This document shows positions 46,059-56,089 of a stretch of 60,000 bases of DNA, piece by piece. The stretch spans positions 16,308,001-16,368,000 of the forward strand of contig CM060732.1 in the NCBI GenBank assembly GCA_030704615.1, given 5' to 3'. The stretch's first letter is position 1. Every line of letters starts with the position of its first letter. The notes beneath the pieces were generated by a model. It did no database searches and was not told where the DNA came from. It saw nothing but the letters and a program-made list of their open reading frames with translations. The stretch is from Takakia lepidozioides. Taxonomy: Eukaryota; Streptophyta; Takakiopsida; Takakiales; Takakiaceae. Both the position numbers and the translations under genes were made by a program.

Positions 46059-46247
46059 TGTGTGGACTAGTGACTGCCATAGTGGGCAGCATAGTGGCAG
46101 CCTAGTGACTGACTAGTTGTAGCCTAGTGGTTGGACTAGTGGCTAGACTAGTGGTGGACTAGTGGTATACTAGTGTGTGGTGTGCACATGTGTTGTGTGG
46201 TTTTTGGACAGCGATGTAGTTGTGTAGCGATATGTATGCGCACGACA
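46059..46247 (+). repeat. Second, truncated G2 LTR copy
   Basis: A direct repeat of the first 189 bp of the LTR, starting TGTGTGGACTAG one base after the first copy's apparent end and stopping at CGCACGACA, where the G1 fragment begins. Confidence 0.8.
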
Positions 46248-47292
46248 ATTGCATCGAATCCTTTTGACAGTGGCATAGCAGTCATGAAATCCATCGAGAC
46301 ACTTTCCCAAGACCCCTCTGGAATCGGCAAGGGTTGTAACAGCCCCGCTTGCCTTTTGTACTCGCTCCGGTTTTGTTGGCATGTGGTGCATGTCTTGACA
46401 TACTCCTCAGCCTCCTCCCTCAATTTGGGCTAGAAATATTCTTTCTTCAAGAGTGCCGCGGTGTGCTTGGCTCCGCCGTGGCCCGCAAGCGGGCCATCAT
46501 GGCATTCTCTCAAGAGACTATCCCTGATCCCTCCTTTCGGCACGTAGAGACGCTTTTGCTTGTACCGGAGCAGTCCATTTTGCAAGTGGAACTGCGATTT
46601 AACCCCCATCCTCAAGTCCCGCATCATGGACTTCGCCATCTCATCCTTCCGGTAAGCCTTCCAGATCTTCCTTTGGTGCGCCGTCTTGCCCCTGTACACC
46701 AACATGAGCTGCTGCTTTCTACTTAAAGCGTCGGCCACCACATTGTCCCGTCCCGGTTTGTACTGGATATCCACGTCAAACACTGCCAAAGTGTCTTGCC
46801 ACCTAAGTTGTTTTGGGGACAACTTAGGCTGTGTGGCAAAATACTTCACCGTGACATTGTCCGTGAACACCTTCACCGGGTTGGAACCAACATAGTGACG
46901 CCAAAGCTCAAGGCAATGCACCACCGCCTTCATCTCTTTCTCGTGCGTTGGCCACCGTCGCCCACTTCATTCAGTTTCTTACTTTCGTAAGCCACTGGAC
47001 GTCCATCCTACATCAGCACACCCCCAATTGCGAAGTCCGACGCATCTGTTGAATGTCAAATGGACGGTCAAACTCCGGAATTTTCAAGACTGGAGCTTCT
47101 GCCATCCGCTTCTTCAACTCGGCAAAAGCTTGGCCACAAAAGGTGTTCCATACCCATACTTTGGATTTACACAAAAGGTCCGACAGCGGCCCCGCAATCT
47201 TCGCGAAATTTCTCACATACTTTCGGTAATAGGAGGCGAGTCCTAGGAAGGATCGCACTCCCGGGACCAAAGTCGGAGGCTCCCAGTCCAAG
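46248..47292 (-). pseudogene. G1 family fragment: RT tail, RNase H, integrase start
   Basis: Minus-strand gypsy sequence of the same family as G1 at 14-17 kb: [20 protein letters not shown] (about 47290-47235), FDRPFDI, RNase H KVFTDNVTVKYF, the HH-CC zinc domain with CHDGPLAGHGG and CTTCQQNR, and SMDFMTAMPLSKGFDAI of the integrase core. A TAG near 46432 replaces the Trp expected in EYFW. The two ends stop abruptly, at G2 LTR sequence on one side and at the transposon B array on the other. Confidence 0.85.
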
Positions 47293-48765
47293 TTCGGTGC
47301 CATTTTTCCATCCGGAGGATGATCTCTATCGGCCATGTGTCGGCCTCTCCCTCCCAGATGACTTCAACCGAATGCCCTCGGATGGAAATTCGGCGCTGTT
47401 TTTCCATCCGGGGGATGTTCTCTGTCGGCCAAGTGTCGGCCTCTCCCCCCGAGATGACTTCATGCGGGCGGCCTCGGATGGAAATTCGGCATCGTTTTTC
47501 CATCCGGAGGATGATCTCTGTCGGCCATGTGTCGGCCTCTCCCTCCGAGACGACTTCATCCGAACGGCCTCGGATGGAAATTCAGCGCCGTTTTTCCATC
47601 CGGGGGATGTTCTCTGTCGGCCAGGTGTCGGCCTCTCCCCCCGAGACGACATCATCCGAGCGGCCCCAGATGGAAATTCGGCGCTGTTTTTCCATCCGGG
47701 GGATGTTCTCCGTTGGCCAGGTGTCGGCCTCTCCCCCCGAGACGACTTCATCCGGGCGGCCTCGGATGGAAATTCGGCGTCGTTTTTCCATCCGAAGGAA
47801 AATCTCTGTCGGCCATGTGTCGGCCTCTCCCCCCGAGACGACTTCATGCGGGCGGCCTCGGATGGAAATTCGGCGCCATTTTTTCATCCGGGGGATGTTC
47901 TCTATCGGCCATGTGTCGGCCTCTCCCCCCGAGGCGACATCATCCGAGCGGCCCCGGATGGAAATTCGGCGCCGTTTTTCCATCCGGGGGATGTTCTCTG
48001 TCGGTCAGATGTCGACCTCTCCCCCCGAGACAACTTTATCCGGGCGGCCTTGGATGGAAATTCGGCGCCGTTTGTCCATCCGGAGGCTGATCTCTGTCGG
48101 CCATGTGTCGGCCTCTCCCTCCGAGACGACTTCATCCGAATGGCCTCGGATGGAAATTCGGCGCCGTTTTTCCATCCGGGGGATGTTCTCTGTTTGCCAG
48201 GTGTCGGCCTCTCCCCCCGAGACGACTTCGTGCGGGCGGCCTCGGATGGAAATTTGGCACCATTTTTCCGTCCGGAGGATGATCTCTGTCGGCCATGTGT
48301 CGGCCTCTCCCTCCGAGACGACTTCATCCGAACGGCCTCGGATGGAAATTCGGCGCCGTTTTTCCATCCGGGGGATATTCTCTGTCGGCCTCTCCCCTCG
48401 AGACAACATCATCCGAGCGGCCCCGGATGGAAATTCAACGCCATTTTTCCATCCGGGGGATGTTCTCTGTCGGCCAGGTGTCGGCCTCTCCCCCCGAGAC
48501 GACTTCATCCGGGCGGCCTCGGATGGAAATTCATCGCCGTTTTTCCATTCGGAGGATGATCTCTGTCGGCCATGTGTCGGCCTCTCCCTCCGAGACGACT
48601 TCATCCGAATGGCCTCGGATGGAAATTCGGCGTTGTTTTTTCATCCGGGGGATGTTCTCTGTCGGCCAGGTGTCGGCCTCTCCCCCGAGACGACTTCATG
48701 CGGGCGGCCTCGGATGGAATTTCGGCGCCGTTTTTCCATCCGGGGGATGTTCTCTGGCAGGCACG
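47285..48765. repeat. Palindrome array of transposon B (15 copies, 96-bp period)
   Basis: GATGG of the motif starts at 47381, 47477, 47573, 47669, 47765, 47861, 47957, 48053, 48149, 48245, 48341, 48426, 48522, 48618 and 48713, so the period is 96 bp except one 85 and one 95. The core is AATTCGGCGCCGTTTTTCC, inside the larger inverted pair CGGATGG...CCATCCG. A half unit lies at 47292. Because 96 is a multiple of three, several frames stay open for hundreds of codons on both strands; these are not accepted as proteins. Confidence 0.9.
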
Positions 48766-49011
48766 TGGGGCCGTTACCCTCCGATTTGACGCATGTCGAA
48801 TTAAATCCTGCCCCTCATTCCTGGGTACGGTTATATGGAATATTGCTCTTTTTCTTTGCCACTTGCCCGACCTTCTCTCGTGACCCACGCGTTTCAAACC
48901 GAGACAGCAACAACACTTCCTCGCTCCGAGCTGCTCTCACTTCAGCTTCCCCACACTCCCCCCTCCCTGCGCACCCTGTCTGCTTCCTGGCAGCCCTTTC
49001 AATAGTCGGCG

Positions 49012-49578
49012 ATGGCGTGCCGGGATCCCAGCAACTGCCCATACAAGCATCTCACCCCGTGGGACTTCTCGCCCAAGTCAGGGGATATTTTCATATACCT
49101 GCAGGATTGGATAGACCAGTCTCAGCAGAGGAGGGTGCACCTGTCCGCTCTTGAGTACCTTCCTGGCTTCCACGATCAGCCTCGCGGGGACGGGCTTGCA
49201 CGGCTTTGGTGCTTGCGAATCGTTGATCTGCAGTATCCGCCTGCATGGAACATCCCCAAAAGCCGCACGACCTTACTACATCATTGGAGGTGCTGCCAGT
49301 GGGCCTACGAGGATTGCATCGGGTGTACGTACATGCCTGAGAGGATTCCATCCCAAATAGTGTATGGGGACATTCTCATAAGCTACGAGGATGAGTCCTA
49401 TGGACACAGAGTCTCCACAGCAAAGGTCTCGATTTACGATGGTGCATATATCGGAGGACATGACACCATTGTCCACAACACCAAGGGCGAATGGGCTGCA
49501 TCCATTGTCTTCACCTACCGACACCCTGTTAGTCATGAGCTTGTTGAGAGGCCAATCGAGGTTCCAGCTTCTTGGTGA
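49012..49578 (+). CDS. Accessory ORF of transposon B, unidentified
   Basis: A 188-codon frame starting ATGGCGTGCCGG with a good context, intact, between the array and the transposase. The product has a Cys/His/Trp-rich middle (HHWRCCQWAYEDCIGC) and ends near a possible donor (TTG|GTGAGA), so it may be an exon. Transposon A has no counterpart in its much shorter space. It could be a captured host fragment or an element protein; I recognise no domain. Confidence 0.5.
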   Translation: MACRDPSNCPYKHLTPWDFSPKSGDIFIYLQDWIDQSQQRRVHLSALEYLPGFHDQPRGDGLARLWCLRIVDLQYPPAWNIPKSRTTLLHHWRCCQWAYEDCIGCTYMPERIPSQIVYGDILISYEDESYGHRVSTAKVSIYDGAYIGGHDTIVHNTKGEWAASIVFTYRHPVSHELVERPIEVPASW

Positions 49579-50123
49579 GAACAGTGCAACACGGGAGCAA
49601 ATTTCCAACTTACTTGAGCATGGATTGCATGCATACTTTTGGCTTCCCTCGGTTTGTGAGGGCATGCATACTTGTCACAGTTCATTATTAATAAATATTA
49701 ATAATGTCTCCTTTGAAGCAAAGTTCCACTTTTTGTGCAATGTTGCATTTTGTTGAATGTTGACTTTTGGCAACGAGGGTCTGGCAGTCAATCTTGCAAT
49801 CAGACCCACCGGAATGCCACCTCTGTCAGTTCCCTCTATCAATGGGGAAGGTGCTTGCACGCTCGCCCCCCACGCTTCTTGTCGGACGCCCCAATTATTG
49901 GTTTGCGCAGCGCATCTGCATTGGTCATATACCTTCTGACTAAATACCGTTGGCAGTTATTGCGCAAAGGCCAGGGGCCGCATTCCGGAGACAATGTTCA
50001 TTAACACTCTAACAGTGGATTTTTGGGAGAGTGGGCTCCCCGGATTTGTGAATAGGCTTCGTCGCTCAGAAAAATCGGCCCTGCATTCCTTCCCCTCGCT
50101 GCATCCCCCTTCTCCCAGGGTGC
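49579..50123 (+). other. Spacer or intron within transposon B
   Basis: No motif. Short open frames only. If the previous ORF is an exon, this could be intron up to the next ORF. Confidence 0.35.
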
Positions 50124-50642
50124 TTGCCCGAATGCCATCCTCGCAATCTTGTGTGCACATCTCCCATGGCAGAAAACCTGAGCGCTATAGTTTACTGCCC
50201 TCCTCACGAGCATAGAGCTACATTTCCGTGCAGAGGGTACATCTGTTGGGTGATGGAGAAATATCTCTGCGTTCGATACCACCTGAAACCGGGGTCGGTA
50301 TTTTTGGAGGAGGAAAGGAAGGATTCAAACGGAGTTGTAGTTGAAAGTATTGTTGTGCTCCACGATGATTTCGGCAACGGCAGGGAATGGCGAGTTCCAC
50401 CATCGGACAACGTCATATACAGGGCTGTTGGGGACTTCATTTGCCCGCCAAATGTACCTTCTATCCTGGCGCCTTCTACGAAACAATCCGCGAATCAGAG
50501 ACTAGGTACCTCAAAGAGAGAAGTCCGCAATGAAGTAAATCCAGGGCCGACCCCATCAATGAAGATGAGCGAGAACCGGGTTGTTCACAACCTGTCCGAC
50601 TTAGACGAGGTCATGGAAGTTCCAAGATCATCCAGGAGATAA
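50124..50642 (+). CDS. N-terminal ORF of transposon B
   Basis: A 172-codon frame homologous to 26916-27455 of transposon A, with the shared LKPGSVFLEEERKD, ESIVVLHDD, EWRVPPSDNVIYRAVG and a Ser/Pro/Lys-rich tail. The matching part starts at MAENLSAIVYCPP (about residue 14 onward). It has no known domain. Confidence 0.6.
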   Translation: MPECHPRNLVCTSPMAENLSAIVYCPPHEHRATFPCRGYICWVMEKYLCVRYHLKPGSVFLEEERKDSNGVVVESIVVLHDDFGNGREWRVPPSDNVIYRAVGDFICPPNVPSILAPSTKQSANQRLGTSKREVRNEVNPGPTPSMKMSENRVVHNLSDLDEVMEVPRSSRR

Positions 50643-50654
50643 GGAAAGTCCTCA

Positions 50655-53600
50655 ATGGACATCAGCGGACGAGGGAGTCATATTCCCAACACGAGCTCAG
50701 CAATTCGATCCATTCTTGAAATTTTGCAAGGGCTTCACATGGAGGGACACTGCTCGGAGCTGGCTGGGCTGGACTACAACAAGTTCGCAATTAAATCCGT
50801 TACATGCCTTCCCGCAGACGTCGACGGTAATATCTTCTTGAGTTCCCTCCTCGAACGGACTATTCGAGGGCGTCCGGAATGTTGACAGATATGGATAGGA
50901 AACATGACGGTCATCCTTGGTGCGTCACCAAAACCACCAGCATGAAGATGCTCGATGGTGTGCGGGTGCGCTACGTTGTTTGTGCGGGCGCGTTGCGGTG
51001 TTTCTCTCCAACTTGCTTTCACTTTAAATCCAGAGGTCACAGGAACGAGACGGATTGGACAGGCACAGCTCATCAACCATTTCGAGCTCCGGAGAAGGTT
51101 CCAAACTCCACATTTAAGTGTGCGCATTGCAAAGAACCACCACATTGCATGTCTGTTTGTAATGCCAAGCAGTTCTATGTGCTGCACCGTTTCCCTGACC
51201 TCACACGAGCTTGCATACACGTTGGTTCCCATTGTCACAAATTGGCGAGGGGGAACTCGCGGGAGGCTGCCCACGAGGCAGAGCAGCTCGTGCAGGAGGA
51301 GGTTAAGTTGAGACCTGGTGCCAAACCCAAACAGATACAGCTGCAGGCCGCCCATAAGATGGCATTGGCCATAATTATGTCGGAAGACGGCTCCGACAGA
51401 GTTCCTCTCGATGAGAAGGAAATGGAGGCATTGTTGGAGTTCGTGTCCCATGTCTGTTCACCGAATGTCCGAAACTACATTCATGGAAGTAGGTTTCTAG
51501 GACAAGGGACTGAGGCAGATCGTTGTTTTGTATTCAAAATGTCCACGTGTGGGCCTGGCAGTGGCATCGAACTAGTCCACCGGATGACGAGTGGGGACTG
51601 TCAAACAGTTGGGTCATGTTCGACCATATCAAGCGAATTATAAATCACCAGTGGGTGACAATGGGTGCACATGTCTACGACACCCACTGCAGGATGCTAA
51701 TGACAATTGCTATTTGTGAGATGAAAGGAGAGGACACACAATCGGAGATGCTTCTTTGGCAGGGAATAAACGAACAGATGGCCAGGGCAGGATTGCCCCC
51801 TCCCAATTTCCGAGGTTTCATGGCGGACAACGCACAAGCAAATTGGGCTGCCATCCAAAGGGTGTACGGGGAAGACCCCAATGTTCCTATGAAAGACAAG
51901 GAGAGATCTTGTGGGTTCCATTTTCTGCATAGCTTGTCGCAGTACACAACCAGGCTTGTGGTGCCAGATTTCAGAGAGGAGCACCGTTCCATGTGTCTTG
52001 CGTGGAAGCGTGCTCCCACCTTAGATGATGCAGAGACACAGTTTGCATGTATACGGGCTTGGTGGACAACTTCAGGTGCTGTAAAGAAATCAGACGAGGG
52101 AGCAATGGTCAGTTGGCTAACATGGTGGCATTATCATTTCCTCTAGTTCGGCGACATATGCGGGAGGTGAGTTGGACGAATTTGCGTCCCGTTGAATATT
52201 ATGCTACTCGTTCTTTGTAACTTGCTAACCTGAACATGTGCAAGTGCAGGAAATGTGTCTCGACTCCGACACCGACATGCCGACAACAAACATGGCCAAA
52301 TCAGTACATTCTTCCTGGCGTGCCTCCTCTGCGGCGCATCTAGTGGACATCCTCACTGCCACAACAGAGGACATTGTGAGGTCAATTATGCAGCAATGTA
52401 GGTACAACGAGTTCTTGAAAGGGAAACAGTGGGGCTTGGGGCCCGACAGGCAGGAAATGCTGATGCGGACTACCTCCAGATTGAAGAATCCTCGGAAGTG
52501 GGTGGCAGCCTTGCGAGAGGGCCTTCGGGACACGCCATTGCTTCGAAGAGGCCAACACTTGGAAGGAGATGTTCACACCCGTCCAGTGAAACGAAGACTT
52601 GACGAGGCACCTGGCGGAGAAGAGGATTCATGGCGAGCTGACAAGAATATTCACACGCTCCCTCGTGGTCCCGTGATGTTGCCCGAGGAGGTCTCGTTGA
52701 GCATCGCAAGTCCTGCACGTTCAAGATCGCCATCTCCTTTGAGCACAGGGCACGTGCCCGAAGAACATAACGAGCCATCTGTAGTAACGTAATACAACAT
52801 ACTCATTGTGGAGACAAGAGTGTCGGAGTCACAGTGGAGAATTGCAAGGACATTGCCGGCATTTTGAAGGAAGTGTTGCGCCATCCAGGTGGATACGAGA
52901 GCACGTTGTGGTGAGATGATTCAGAGGAACCCACACGGTGCTGTACCTGTACATTGTTTCAGCGACAGATTTTTTACTCCCACATTTGCTCACGCCACAA
53001 CGCAAACATTTTGGTTCTGTAGGCACGACATAATGACTTGTGTATTTGGCAAGCCCAAGTACGGGATTCAGGGAATGCCGGAGCCTCTGGGCGTCTGGCC
53101 TGTTGCACCGGGTTGCAACCTCTCTCAGATTGAGGCGGATGCTCTTTCTGCAGCAGAATTTTGAATGGTGCAACGCACAGACGTCCCGGCCCACGCATTT
53201 CCAGTTCCTCAGACCCAACCATTGCAGACTGCTTGGTCCAGTAGAGACGGATTGGACAATTATGCACATCCCACAATGCGATTCAGAAGAGTGAAGAGAC
53301 GACACCCTCCCAACAAGTTGAATGAGACTCGGATTGCCAATGCTCTTGGGATGGCTTGCACTATTCAGAGCTCCGTGGACGTACCCCCACCCGGCCTTGG
53401 GCGTGTTTATCGGATGGCAACGGCCGGTTCAGCTGTACGCGACGATGTATACACAATTACAATTGGAGTAGAGCCGACTTACAATTGTACGGATTTCTTG
53501 TTGATGGAAGCAAAGAAGGGTTCAAAGTATTATCCGTGCAAACATCTATATTACATTTACCTGAAGAGGTTAAGGATGAACTTGACTATTGATGACTTTA

Positions 53601-53668
53601 TTCATGCACCAACGTTGAGCGTGAATGAGCTGCACAAACTCCTCCGCCGGGATTCCAGAAATCATTGA
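50655..53668 (+). pseudogene. MULE-like transposase of transposon B, with SWIM finger
   Basis: Segments in order: SELAGLDYNKFAIKSVTCLP (about 50755); LTDMDRKHDGHPWCVTKT (50879) after a frameshift; Cys/His-rich CAHCKEPPHCMSVC and CIHVGSHCHKLA (about 51118-51250); core VMFDHIKRIINHQW (about 51614), MTIAICEMKGEDTQSE, second acidic site FMADNAQANW (about 51818) and CGFHFLHSL (about 51910). A GT-AG intron, about 52167-52248, precedes a linker ORF (52238-52792). The last part (53165-53668) carries the SWIM-type finger YNCTDF...YPCKH, in which the first Cys is Tyr. Stops TAA (52790), TGA (about 52864) and TGA (53161) break it. Confidence 0.75.
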
Positions 53669-53824
53669 TGGGGCAAAGGGAATCCACCATATGGATATTT
53701 TCAATTGCATTTTGATGCATTAGACTTTGTTTTGCAGTGTAATGAAATGTCCGAAACTCCTGGAATGAGACAAGCAATATTCCAGAAAACTGAGTTCCAA
53801 CAGTAGCAGTTGTGGGGCCATTTC

Positions 53825-54145
53825 TGAAAAAATGGCGCCGAATTTCCTATTTTGGTCCGAAAACTGGCTAAGTCCCAACATGCACGGGAACGATGTCTGG
53901 AAAAATGGCGCCGAATTTCCAATTACATGGCCCAGAACTGCCCAACATCTGTGCAATCCTCGGCACCATGTACCGAAATTTGGCGCTACATTTCCAAATT
54001 TTGGGCTTACACACCTGCCATGTTGGGACCTATAGCCGCGAAATTTGGCACCATCTTTCGCCGGAGACACCTATTATCGCGAAATACATCGCAGATTTCT
54101 CCGGTTGCGGAACCAATACCGCGAAATTCGGCGCCATTTTTGCAG
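53825..54145. repeat. 3' palindromes of transposon B
   Basis: Five GGCGCC-type motifs: AAAATGGCGCCGAATTTCC at 53829 and 53903, then GAAATTTGGCGCTACATTTCC-like, GAAATTTGGCACCAT and GAAATTCGGCGCCATTTTT at about 53976, 54040 and 54123. The first two are in the opposite orientation to the 5' array, as expected of inverted element ends; the others are not. Confidence 0.75.
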
Positions 54146-54380
54146 ATGTTGCTCGGAATTCGCATGAGTGGAAGACGAAATATCATGAGCGCGGCTCTCA
54201 AAACTACAATTTTTACTTCAAACAATGAATATTATATTGGTTTTTCTGACATATTCCATTAAAATAATATTTTTAATGTTTTTTATTTCCTGAATTTGTA
54301 CTTCTGCTCACGAAAACCGATTGTCTTGCTACTCCGCTCATGCCACTCATGCCGCTCATGCTCATGAAATAGCTAACCTC

Positions 54381-54754
54381 CCCGCCCGCCCCTCCGGGCA
54401 CCTCCCTGCCGCCTGACCGCCACTATGGCGGTCGTCTGCATGGCCACCTCAGGCGCCTCGAAGGCGACCGCCATGGTGGCGGTCGCCGTGATCGCCACCA
54501 CGTCCGGCAGAGTGGCGACCGCCACTGAGGCGGGCGCTTGCCTCGCCACCGCACCCGGCTCCGGGGCGACCGACGCCAGCTCACTGGCTCCGAGGTGACC
54601 GCCACTTTGGCGTCACACTTGGCACCTCCTTGGGCTCGCCGGCAATTGTGCCATGCTGTCTAAGGACGTGGCAATGTTTTACCCATGTCTTTACCTACTG
54701 ACGTGACGTGTGACCCAAATCCCGTCAGTGTCGCTGACGCCGACGTGACGTGAC
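54381..54754. other. GC-rich segment, no gene
   Basis: Repeated GGCGACCGCCA and TGGCGGTCGCC words, 54420-54600. An Arg/Pro-rich open frame here is a composition effect. The origin is not known. Confidence 0.5.
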
Positions 54755-55012
54755 ATCACGTTGGCCTGCAACCGGGGTCCTATGCCACCCCCACTACGAC
54801 TCCCTACGGTACCACCACCCCTCGTGGAGCCCCCACCACCGCAACCCGGTTTACGGGGCTCCACCTAGTGAGCGCCTCCGCCTCCTTGAGTGTCTTTGGC
54901 ACTCAAGGGTGCTTCAGCCCCCTTTCCTATTTGTTGCCACTGCCCCCACCACAAGGGCAGCCCCTCTTGTGTCTCGACCCCCCGCCCTCAAGGCAAAGGG
55001 CCGCGACCTGTG
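54755..55012 (-). repeat. G1 LTR fragment (5' part)
   Basis: A reverse-strand match to the first 260 bp or so of the G1 LTR at 13346, ending in GGGCCGCGAC at the LTR start. The hairpin is conserved (54884-54908). With the G1 fragment at 46.25-47.29 kb on the same strand, it suggests transposon B is nested in a G1 copy. Confidence 0.8.
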
Positions 55013-55184
55013 AAGTGATTTTTGAAGTGATTTTCAGAGTGATTCTCAGAGTGATGTCCAGAGTGATTTCCAAAGTTGCTTGAACCCCAGCAGGTGAGGT
55101 GCATGGTATAGCAAAAGTAGGAAGGAGGACCTTCCCATGGTAACCAGTATACCCGAATCATTTTTGAAGGGGCCCGAGGTAACA

Positions 55185-55382
55185 ATTTCCCAAGGTAACA
55201 TTTTCCCAAGGGAGCACTTCCCCAAGGTAGCATTTTCCCAAGGTGGCACATTCCCAAGGTAGCGTTTCCGCAAAGGTAACATTTTCCAGAGGTACCATTT
55301 TCCCGAGGTAACAATTTCCCAAGGTAACAATATCCAGAAGTAACAATTTCCAAAGGTAGCAATTTCCCGAGGTAGCCAGTAG
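55185..55382. repeat. 16-bp minisatellite AGGTAACATTTTCCCA
   Basis: About twelve head-to-tail units, one of them 17 bp, with two to five changes each. A shorter AGAGTGATTTTC repeat lies just upstream (55015-55080). Confidence 0.9.
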
Positions 55383-55499
55383 TTCTGAGTATCTTGCACA
55401 GGAGAGTGGTAATGTGCTGAGTGGCAATCGTTCAAGAAATAGCATGGAAGAGTACTGTGGGGGAGATAATGGTAGTGAGGCATGTACATGAATATCTGG

Positions 55500-55835
55500 A
55501 TAAATGTATTTTAGATCAATGGTATCGAGGGCAAAGGCCCTTAAGTCACAAATAAGTGAGCTAGAGCAACAATTCACAGTTTTTGTAAACTGAACAAACA
55601 CTTGATCACAATGCGGGAAGAGGTAATTCACAGCAGTGGTGACTAGGGCAGAAGCTCTTGAGTGATAGATCTGTGGGTAGCAACAATTCACAATACTTCC
55701 AGCAAGAGAGAACATTTGATCAATGAGTGGAGACAGATGTTTCACAACAATGGAGATGAGGGCAAAAGCTCTCGAATAACAAACATGATGGGAGTAGCAA
55801 TTCATAGGATTTGGAACAAGCTGAAGAGGTTGTCT
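55500..55835. repeat. Triplicated unit of about 110 bp
   Basis: Three diverged tandem copies, each with AGGGC(A)AAAGC(T/C)CT, AGCAACAATTCACA and ACATTTGATCA-like words. A minus-strand open frame of 244 codons (55158-55892) runs through this and the minisatellite and is not taken as a gene. Confidence 0.65.
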
Positions 55836-56089
55836 GAGGCCAGATTTACAGCTAATAGGGGTGAAAACATGGCTTAAGGGGGTGGGAAGCAATTTCTTGT
55901 GCAGGGGGGGGTGCCTTCATATCTGAATCGTATGGATGCGGTGTCCAACGGCGTGTTCCTTGAGTGTGGCTGTTGTGCCCTGTCAGTTCAGTCCAGTCAT
56001 AATGGTAAGAACGTGCAAGCATTACAGGGTTCGTTAATCCAAGTGCAACGTGAGCTGATAGTTGGAATGGAAAGCACGGGAGATAGCAT

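Larger units (their letters stand above)
47293..54380 (+). mobile_element. MULE-like transposon B with palindrome-array ends
   Basis: About 7.1 kb. It has a 5' array, an accessory ORF, a transposase with SWIM finger, a 3' flank with at least five more GGCGCC-type palindromes, AT-rich sequence, CCGCTCATG words and a terminal CTCATGAAATAGCTAACCTC (54361-54380). Gene order and both end types match transposon A, but protein similarity is only moderate, so A and B are different families. The flanks are G1 pieces on both sides. Confidence 0.65.

Noticed and set aside
47060-49154. Long repetitive open frames (499 and 611 codons on the plus strand, others on the minus strand)
   Set aside because: The 96-bp period is a multiple of three, so any stop-free unit stays open in several frames on both strands. 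There is no codon preference for one frame.
54423-54605. Arg/Pro-rich minus-strand ORF
   Set aside because: It is a composition effect of GC-rich GGCGACCGCC repeats.
55158-55892. 244-codon minus-strand open frame
   Set aside because: It runs through a 16-bp minisatellite and a triplicated unit; the sequence is explained by the repeats.
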